Program-made: the position numbers and the translations under genes | Notes under the pieces: generated by a model | What the model was told of the DNA's origin: nothing | The model's input: the letters and a program-made list of their open reading frames with translations, nothing else | The model's database searches: none | Source: Paludibacteraceae bacterium | GTDB taxonomy: Bacteria; Bacteroidota; Bacteroidia; Bacteroidales; Paludibacteraceae | Assembly: GCA_016297215.1 (NCBI GenBank) | Contig: JAEDGZ010000007.1 | Coordinates: forward strand, 9,953-73,952 | Direction: 5' to 3' | DNA: 64,000 bases | In this document: in pieces, positions 58,689 to 64,000 of the stretch | How the letters are laid out: each line of letters starts with the position of its first letter | Position numbering within the stretch: position 1 is the first letter of the stretch

Positions 58689-60275
58689 ATGATTAGACGA
58701 GGTAAACACGTGATATTATTGCTTCTGTGGTTTGGGGTGGCGTTTGGCTACGCCCAAACCACGGTGCATGTCGCTGACCCGAAGGAGTGGAAAAACACGG
58801 AACTAAAAGCCTACGTGGGGCAGACGGTGGTGTTCGACTGCCCGATGTATATCACCAACAACGCCTACGGTAGCTACTACGTGTCGCCGCGGCGCTTGTA
58901 CAGCCCCACCAACCAAGCGTTGCCGAAGAGCGAGGAGTACACAGCACTCAACACACTCAACGCCTACGGGCAGATGAGTATCAGCAACCTGCCGGGCTAC
59001 CACCGTTGCGGGGAGATGATAGACGGGCTGACGGTCAGCGTGCAGTCGTATTCTTCGGTTACCTACGTGAGCGGCACCTTCCGCGGAAACACCCGCGCCG
59101 ACATGGAGCGCGCGCTGCCGCCGCTGAATCAGAAAGGCGAGCCGCGGCTGATAGTATGCGCCGCCAACTTGGAATATTACCTCATAGAGCAGTTCCGGCA
59201 AGGCGGCACGATGGGACCTGCCGATTCGGTGGCGCACCAGAAGCAGCGGGAGAAAGTGAGCAAGGCGCTGGCGAAGATAGGCGCAGACGTCTATGGGCTG
59301 GTGGAGATTCAGCAGGGGCAGAACGCCATTGCAGAGATAGCCGCCGACCTGACCGCCAACACAGGGCATCTGTATAAGTACGTGGACGACCATGGCTCCG
59401 CCAGCGGCACCTACACCAAGTCGGGATATGTCTATCGCACCGACAAGGTGGAGCCCGCATATATGCTCTTTGAGAACAACTCAATTGTAAAAAACCGCAA
59501 GAAGATACAGTGTTTCCGCGAGTTGGACGGCGATGCGGACGATGAGAACGATGAGTATTTCCTCTTCTCGCTCAACCATTTCAAAGCCAAGTCGGGCACG
59601 GGCACGGGCTTGGATGCCAACCAAGGCGACGGGCAGGGTATCTTCAACTACTCCCGCGTGCAGGAGGCGTTATCCGTTATCAATCAGTATAGTAGTGTGC
59701 AGTCGGCTACGCAGGAGCCCGACATACTCATCATGGGCGACCTGAATGCGTATGCGATGGAAGACCCTATCACCACGCTGACGGATGCAGGCATGATTGA
59801 CCTCCATCGCGCTTTCCATGCCGACTCGAGTTATAGTTATGTCTTCGGCGGCAAGGCGGGCTACCTTGACCACGCGCTCAGCAACAGCACCCTCTTCCCG
59901 CAGATTACCGGCATGGCGGCGTATCACCTCAACTCCGATGAGTCGGACGAATACACCTACGACAAGTCGGACGACCGCACGATGTTCCGCTATTCTGACC
60001 ACGACCCGATACTGGTCGGTTTGGCACTCGACAAGACCTTGCAATACAATCCCGACATGAACATCTCGCGCGAGGGCAACACGCTGATTATCAGCAACGC
60101 GCGCTCCAGAGACGACAAGTCGTTCTATCGCATATACACCTTGCAAGGCTTGCTCTTAGAGCAGGCAGAGATTACCGACAGTCCACACAAACTAAGCGTG
60201 CCTGCGAACACGGGCGTGTATATCATACAGGTCTATTACGACGGCAAGGTAACTACACTGAAAGTAGGGATATGA
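58689..60275 (+). CDS. Secreted endonuclease/exonuclease/phosphatase-family protein with type A tag
   Basis: The protein has 528 residues with a signal peptide (VILLLLWFGVAFGYA). Residues ~20-150 form an OB-like beta module; residues ~150-445 are an EEP domain with LIVCAANLEYYL, VYGLVEIQQGQNAI, YFLFSLNHFKAKSGTG, ILIMGDLNAYAMEDPI (metal-binding DLN) and YSDHDPILVGL (catalytic His). Relatives include extracellular nucleases such as NucH/ExeM. The C-terminus YRIYTLQGLLLEQAE...GVYIIQVYYDG is a type A sorting tag. Extracellular DNA degradation for nutrition or biofilm release is inferred. Its stop overlaps the ligA start in ATGATGA, coupling the two. Confidence 0.88.
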   Translation: MIRRGKHVILLLLWFGVAFGYAQTTVHVADPKEWKNTELKAYVGQTVVFDCPMYITNNAYGSYYVSPRRLYSPTNQALPKSEEYTALNTLNAYGQMSISNLPGYHRCGEMIDGLTVSVQSYSSVTYVSGTFRGNTRADMERALPPLNQKGEPRLIVCAANLEYYLIEQFRQGGTMGPADSVAHQKQREKVSKALAKIGADVYGLVEIQQGQNAIAEIAADLTANTGHLYKYVDDHGSASGTYTKSGYVYRTDKVEPAYMLFENNSIVKNRKKIQCFRELDGDADDENDEYFLFSLNHFKAKSGTGTGLDANQGDGQGIFNYSRVQEALSVINQYSSVQSATQEPDILIMGDLNAYAMEDPITTLTDAGMIDLHRAFHADSSYSYVFGGKAGYLDHALSNSTLFPQITGMAAYHLNSDESDEYTYDKSDDRTMFRYSDHDPILVGLALDKTLQYNPDMNISREGNTLIISNARSRDDKSFYRIYTLQGLLLEQAEITDSPHKLSVPANTGVYIIQVYYDGKVTTLKVGI

Positions 60276-62335
60276 TGACACTCTTCGATGACATAGAGGC
60301 TCCCGAGCGGGAGGAGATTCGGCAGTTGCGCAAGGAACTGACGGAGCATAATTATCGTTATTATGTGCTCAGCAGTCCCGTTATCTCCGATGTGGAGTTC
60401 GACCGCAAGATGCGCCGCTTGCAGGATTTGGAGGCGCGCTATCCCGATATGTTCGACCCCAAGTCACCTACGCAGCAGGTGGGTTCCGACCTCAGCCCGA
60501 AGCAGAGCGGCAAATGGGAGCAGGTGGCGCACCGCTACCCCATGCTCTCGCTGGCGAACACCTACTCGCGGGAGGAAGTGGCGGACTGGCTGCGCAAACT
60601 GCCCGAGGGGGTGGAGATAGTGTGTGAGTTGAAGTTCGACGGACTGAGCATATCGCTCTGGTACGAGCAGGGGACGCTCACCAAAGCCGTAACCCGCGGC
60701 GATGGGCAGAAGGGCGACAACGTGGTGGAGAACATCAAGACCATCCCTTCCATCCCGTGGCATGTTGAGGGCGACGATGTCCCCGAACGATTCGAGATGC
60801 GCGGCGAGGTGTTGCTGCCGTGGGCGAACTTCGAGCGACTGAATCAGGAGCGCGCCAATCAGGAAGAGGCGCTGTTCGCCAATCCGCGCAATGCCGCCTC
60901 GGGCACGCTCAAGTTGCAGGACACACGCGAAGTGGCGCGGCGAGGGCTGGATGCCTACCTATATTATATGTTGGGCGAGGACCTGCCTGCCAAGACCCAT
61001 TTCGACCGCCTGCAGACGGCTCGCCGCTGGGGATTTCAAATCAGCGAACACATCCGCGTATGCCGAACGCTGGACGAGGTGATGGCATACATCGCCTACT
61101 GGGACAGCGCACGCAAAGACCTCCCTATCGCCACGGACGGCATCGTGCTGAAAGTGAACGACTTGGCGCAACAGGAGGAACTGGGCTTCACCGCCAAGAC
61201 ACCGCGCTGGGCAATCGCCTATAAGTTCCCCGCCGAGAAGCAGAAGACGCTCCTGCGCGAGATAACCTACCAAGTGGGGCGCACAGGGGTGGTAACGCCC
61301 GTGGCGAACCTTGAGCCGGTACACCTCTCCGGCACCATCGTCCAGCGCGCCACCCTCCACAACGAAGATTTCATCCGCTCGCTACACATCCGCCCAGGAG
61401 ACATGGTCTTTGTGGAGAAAGGCGGCGAAATCATCCCGAAGATAACGGGGAAAGCAGATACCGAGGACGCAGGCGTTGCTTTTTCTTTGGTGCGGCCAGG
61501 AGACCGCACCTCCATGCCCTACGATTTCCATTTCCCCACCCTATGCCCCGAATGCGGAGCAACGTTAGTGCGTGTGGAGGGAGAGGCGGCATGGCGTTGC
61601 CCGAACGAGCAAGGCTGCCCGCCGCAGATAAAAGGTAAGATGATACATTTCGTCAGCCGCCGCGCGATGAACATCGAAGGGCTGGGCGAAGAGACCATCG
61701 ACCTGCTCTACGAACAGGGACTGCTCCATAACATTGCCGACATCTATACGCTGACTCTCAACGACCTTGCATCCCAAGAGCGCTTCGGTGAGAAATCGGC
61801 GCAGAACATCCTCAACGGTATCGCTAACAGCCTGCTCGTGCCGTGGGAGCGCGTGCTCTTCGCCCTCGGCATACGCATGGTGGGCGAGACCACAGCGAAG
61901 AAACTGGCACGCCGCTTCACCTCTTTGGAGCAACTGCAAGCCGCAGACAGAGAGCAGTTGATAGCCGTGGAGGACGTGGGAGAGCAGATAGCGGATAATA
62001 TCATCGCTTACTTTGCCGACGAGCGTAACAGAGAGATTATCCGCCGTTTGCGGGACGCAGGCTTGCAGATGCAGGGGCAGGAGGTGGAGGTGGTTTCCCA
62101 AGCGTTGGCAGGGCAGAGCATTGTCATCTCGGGCACGTTCGCACAGCATAGCCGCGACGAGTACAAAGCGATGATAGAGGCGCACGGAGGCAAGAACGTG
62201 GGCTCCGTCAGCAAAAAGACCTCGTTCATCCTTGCCGGCGAGAACATGGGACCCGAGAAACTGAAGAAAGCGGAAGCATTAGGCATCCCCCTCATGACCG
62301 AAGAAGAGTTCTTAGAACTAATCGCAAACCACTAA
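60272..62335 (+). CDS. ligA: NAD-dependent DNA ligase LigA
   Basis: Seals DNA nicks with NAD+ during replication. The 687-residue enzyme has the Ia domain (HNYRYYVLSSPVISDVEFDRKM), the adenylation lysine in CELKFDGLS (~residue 116), an OB fold (ITYQVGRTGVVTPVANLEP), a four-Cys zinc finger (CPECGATLVRVEGEAAWRCPNEQGCP pattern), helix-hairpin-helix repeats (GIRMVGETTAKKLARRF) and a C-terminal BRCT (IVISGTFAQHSRDEYKAMIE). Between OB fold and zinc finger is an unusual DAGVAFSLVRPGDRTS, of which residues 407-414 are a family B palindromic element. ATG at 60272 or 60275 are both possible starts. Confidence 0.96.
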   Translation: MMTLFDDIEAPEREEIRQLRKELTEHNYRYYVLSSPVISDVEFDRKMRRLQDLEARYPDMFDPKSPTQQVGSDLSPKQSGKWEQVAHRYPMLSLANTYSREEVADWLRKLPEGVEIVCELKFDGLSISLWYEQGTLTKAVTRGDGQKGDNVVENIKTIPSIPWHVEGDDVPERFEMRGEVLLPWANFERLNQERANQEEALFANPRNAASGTLKLQDTREVARRGLDAYLYYMLGEDLPAKTHFDRLQTARRWGFQISEHIRVCRTLDEVMAYIAYWDSARKDLPIATDGIVLKVNDLAQQEELGFTAKTPRWAIAYKFPAEKQKTLLREITYQVGRTGVVTPVANLEPVHLSGTIVQRATLHNEDFIRSLHIRPGDMVFVEKGGEIIPKITGKADTEDAGVAFSLVRPGDRTSMPYDFHFPTLCPECGATLVRVEGEAAWRCPNEQGCPPQIKGKMIHFVSRRAMNIEGLGEETIDLLYEQGLLHNIADIYTLTLNDLASQERFGEKSAQNILNGIANSLLVPWERVLFALGIRMVGETTAKKLARRFTSLEQLQAADREQLIAVEDVGEQIADNIIAYFADERNREIIRRLRDAGLQMQGQEVEVVSQALAGQSIVISGTFAQHSRDEYKAMIEAHGGKNVGSVSKKTSFILAGENMGPEKLKKAEALGIPLMTEEEFLELIANH
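61489..61517 (+). repeat. Family B palindromic element inside ligA
   Basis: GGTGCGGCCAGGAGACCGCA then CCTCCATGC, in frame as VRPGDRTSM, closely matches the intergenic copies at 24375 and 54457. Just upstream, GAGGACGCAGGCGTTGC looks like a decayed, reversed family A copy. Confidence 0.87.
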
Positions 62336-62339
62336 CAAC

Positions 62340-62867
62340 ATGAATCTCAAAGAAAAAATATATTCCTTTTTCGCTCGCAGGCAGCCGAAGCGCAATGCCA
62401 AGTGGCCGCATTGGGAGAGCGTGAAGCATGTGCTGGTGCTCTACGAAAGTGACTTCGTTGAGAAGAACCCTGCGATACGCGCCATCCGCACCGAGTTACA
62501 GAAACACCATATCGATGCTGTCTTCTGGGGCTATGTGCCCAAGAAAGAGGTGCAGTCGGCAGTGCTGCCGCAGAGTCGTATCGTGGGCATGAAGGATTTT
62601 AACTGTTTCGGCTATCCCCGCAAGGAGTTGGTACAGGATTTGCAGCAACAAAGATACGACCTCGTGATAGACCTCAACCAAAGCAATGCCCTACCCTTGC
62701 GCTACCTATGCCTGCTGGCGGATGCCGGTTTCAAAAGCGGCATGGCATTTGAAGATGGCATACCCTCGCCGCGCGACCTGCAAATCAACATGCAGCCGCA
62801 GGAGACACCCGAGTTCCTCTTCCAACAGATACTTCACTATTTAATCAATATACAAAGCAATGACTAA
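62340..62867 (+). CDS. DUF6913-type conserved hypothetical protein
   Basis: A 175-residue Bacteroidetes-specific protein of unknown function with no signal peptide or TM helix. Recognisable blocks are VLVLYESDFVEKNPAIR, FWGYVPKKE, KDFNCFGYPRKELVQDL, YDLVIDLNQSNALPLRYLCLLADAGFKSGM and the C-terminal FLFQQILHYL. It starts 4 bp after ligA and overlaps dapA by 8 bp, so all three are likely in one transcript. In other Bacteroidetes this family is often found near dapA; whether it helps the pathway is unknown. Confidence 0.8.
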   Translation: MNLKEKIYSFFARRQPKRNAKWPHWESVKHVLVLYESDFVEKNPAIRAIRTELQKHHIDAVFWGYVPKKEVQSAVLPQSRIVGMKDFNCFGYPRKELVQDLQQQRYDLVIDLNQSNALPLRYLCLLADAGFKSGMAFEDGIPSPRDLQINMQPQETPEFLFQQILHYLINIQSND

Positions 62868-63780
62868 CCCCTCTCAACATTCAACGCTAAACGCTCAACC
62901 TTTGCTACCCACTTTGTGTGGTTTAGGTACCGCACTTATCACGCCTTTCCTGCCCGACAAAACGGTAGATTTCAAAGCCCTTGGCACCCTGATAGAGCAC
63001 CAGATTGCAGCGGGAGTGGGCTATATAGTGGTCTTCGGCACTACCTCCGAGATGGTTACGCTCAACGAGTTGGAGCGTATCACCGTGCGCGATTTTATTG
63101 TCCGCCGCGTGGCGGGTCGCGTGCCGTTGGTGCTGGGCATGGGCGGTAACTGCACAGAGCATGTCATCTGCGAGATAAAACAGCAGGCACCCATCCTCAC
63201 GCAACATTTCCGCGCTATCCTCTCCGTCTGCCCATACTACAACAAACCCAACCAGCAGGGCATGTTCCAACATTTCTGCGCCATCGCCGAGGCATCGCCT
63301 CTGCCTATCATCCTCTACAATGTACCCGGGCGCACAGGCGTGAACCTGTTGCCGGAGACGGTGGCAAGGCTCTACAAAGCCATGCCTGAGAAGATCGTGG
63401 GTATCAAAGAAGCGAGCGGGAAACTCGACCAGATAAAACGCCTGCTGGAGATTATGCCCGAGGAATTTATGGTGATTTCGGGCGATGATAAGTACGCTTG
63501 CGAACTGATGGAAGCGGGAGCCAAAGGGCTTATCTCCGTAGCAAGCAACGCCTTCCCCGAGGACTTCCGCACCATCGTCTATGAGAAAGACGCGGCGCTT
63601 GCCCGCAAATACAAGCAACTAGTGCACCTGCTCTTTGCCGAAGGAAGCCCCGCCGGCATCAAGTGCGTCCTCGCGGAGAAAGGTCTCATCAGCAACACCC
63701 TCCGCCTCCCCTTAGTCCCCTGCACCCCGCTCCTCCAAAAAGAGATCCACGAAGAACTTGCTGTTATTTCGCATCCATAA
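62860..63780 (+). CDS. dapA: 4-Hydroxy-tetrahydrodipicolinate synthase
   Basis: Condenses pyruvate with aspartate semialdehyde at the entry to DAP/lysine synthesis. The 306-residue TIM barrel has FGTTSEMVTLNELER (GTTxE motif), YYNKPNQQGMFQHF with the catalytic Tyr, NVPGRTGVNLLPET, the Schiff-base lysine in KIVGIKEASGKLDQI and VISGDDKYACELM. The N-terminal NPSQHSTLNAQP is encoded by TCAACATTCAACGCTAAACG-type words and probably is not part of the fold. With ddh at 16945, a dehydrogenase-type DAP pathway is indicated. It overlaps the DUF6913 gene by 8 bp. Confidence 0.94.
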   Translation: MTNPSQHSTLNAQPLLPTLCGLGTALITPFLPDKTVDFKALGTLIEHQIAAGVGYIVVFGTTSEMVTLNELERITVRDFIVRRVAGRVPLVLGMGGNCTEHVICEIKQQAPILTQHFRAILSVCPYYNKPNQQGMFQHFCAIAEASPLPIILYNVPGRTGVNLLPETVARLYKAMPEKIVGIKEASGKLDQIKRLLEIMPEEFMVISGDDKYACELMEAGAKGLISVASNAFPEDFRTIVYEKDAALARKYKQLVHLLFAEGSPAGIKCVLAEKGLISNTLRLPLVPCTPLLQKEIHEELAVISHP

Positions 63781-63843
63781 AGTTTCATTGCTACGCAAAA
63801 AAAGCACTTTACTACACTTTTCTTGCAAAAAATAACGCAAAAA

Positions 63844-63875
63844 TTTGCACATATCAAAAAAAAGCAGTACCTTTG
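63844..63875 (+). promoter_or_regulatory. Promoter of tRNA-Gln
   Basis: TTTG (63844-63847), 20 bp, TACCTTTG (63868-63875): perfect consensus. Confidence 0.88.
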
Positions 63876-63924
63876 CAACCGATTTCGTAATAGGAATCGA
63901 AAACCGATACAATCGGGATGGTTT

Positions 63925-63996
63925 TGTCCAATGGTATAAAGGCTATTACGTCAGATTTTGGTTCTGAAAATCTTGGTTCGATTCCAGGTTGGACAA
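63925..63996 (+). tRNA. tRNA-Gln (anticodon TTG)
   Basis: The acceptor stem TGTCCAA pairs with TTGGACA; the anticodon arm is TCAGA-TTTTGGT-TCTGA, giving TTG; the T arm contains GGTTCGATTCC. The discriminator is A; CCA is not encoded. The 3' end is 4 bp from the window edge. Confidence 0.93.
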
Positions 63997-64000
63997 CAAA

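Overview
The window is chromosomal DNA from an uncultured-type member of the order Bacteroidales (Bacteroidota), probably gut or rumen. The evidence is a SusC/SusD polysaccharide-utilization locus, several C-terminal cargo tags of type IX secretion (CHU_C type B and short type A tags), a meso-diaminopimelate dehydrogenase, a type IIIK SerA, and promoters of the form TTTG-N20-TAnnTTTG, with almost no Shine-Dalgarno sequences except a perfect one before rpsU. I see no rRNA, transposase, phage gene, CRISPR array or integrase. Genus cannot be fixed from the sequence alone.

Layout. 1-4.1 kb: 3' part of a BspA-like leucine-rich-repeat surface protein, a microbial-type PARG (TIGR02452), a SanA/DUF218 protein and a lipoprotein nitroreductase. 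4.2-12.1 kb (minus strand): M3 peptidase, a CHU_C-tagged secreted protein coupled to serA and serC, an AT-rich repeat array, and a pyruvate carboxylase B/oxaloacetate decarboxylase alpha-like protein whose biotinyl domain lacks the biotin-accepting lysine. 12.3-23.8 kb (minus): two tagged secreted proteins, ddh, and a ~1,870-residue GLUG-repeat surface protein. 24.5-40.7 kb (minus): a fructan PUL (secreted protein, SusC, SusD, DUF4960 lipoprotein, two GH32-type proteins, MFS, fructokinase) preceded by a one-component membrane regulator (periplasmic sugar-binding domain, TM helix, coiled coil, AraC DNA-binding domain) and a second MFS. 40.9-50.2 kb: DPP-IV-like peptidase, SDR, a kinase-RapZ fusion with a MurU-like nucleotidyltransferase, rlmH, tRNA-Leu, rpsU, recG, tonB. 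50.5-54.9 kb: an AT-rich flippase/asparagine-synthase-like pair, a GNAT protein and ssb. 55.5-64 kb: a compact RNase R, glyA, a secreted nuclease-like EEP protein, ligA, a DUF6913 protein, dapA and tRNA-Gln.

The genes suggest a fructan degrader: polymer bound at the surface and imported by SusC/SusD, cut by GH32 enzymes, fructose carried in by MFS and phosphorylated by fructokinase. Serine/glycine (serC, serA, glyA) and lysine/DAP (dapA, ddh) synthesis genes are scattered through the window.

The most unusual signal belongs to no single gene. Families of short palindromic elements are dispersed between genes and also sit, in frame, inside conserved proteins. A 26-bp family A copy occurs four times identically, twice inside coding sequences (rnr and the kinase-RapZ gene) and is read there in two different frames. 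Related palindromes sit in ligA, in the PUL regulator and at gene ends. rnr carries a ~60-codon insertion built entirely of such modules. This resembles the Rickettsia palindromic elements and is my main candidate for an undescribed system. Other repeat classes are three five-unit arrays of an 11-mer, a 102-bp-period palindromic array flanked by a 9-bp direct repeat, and two families of near-identical terminator hairpins.
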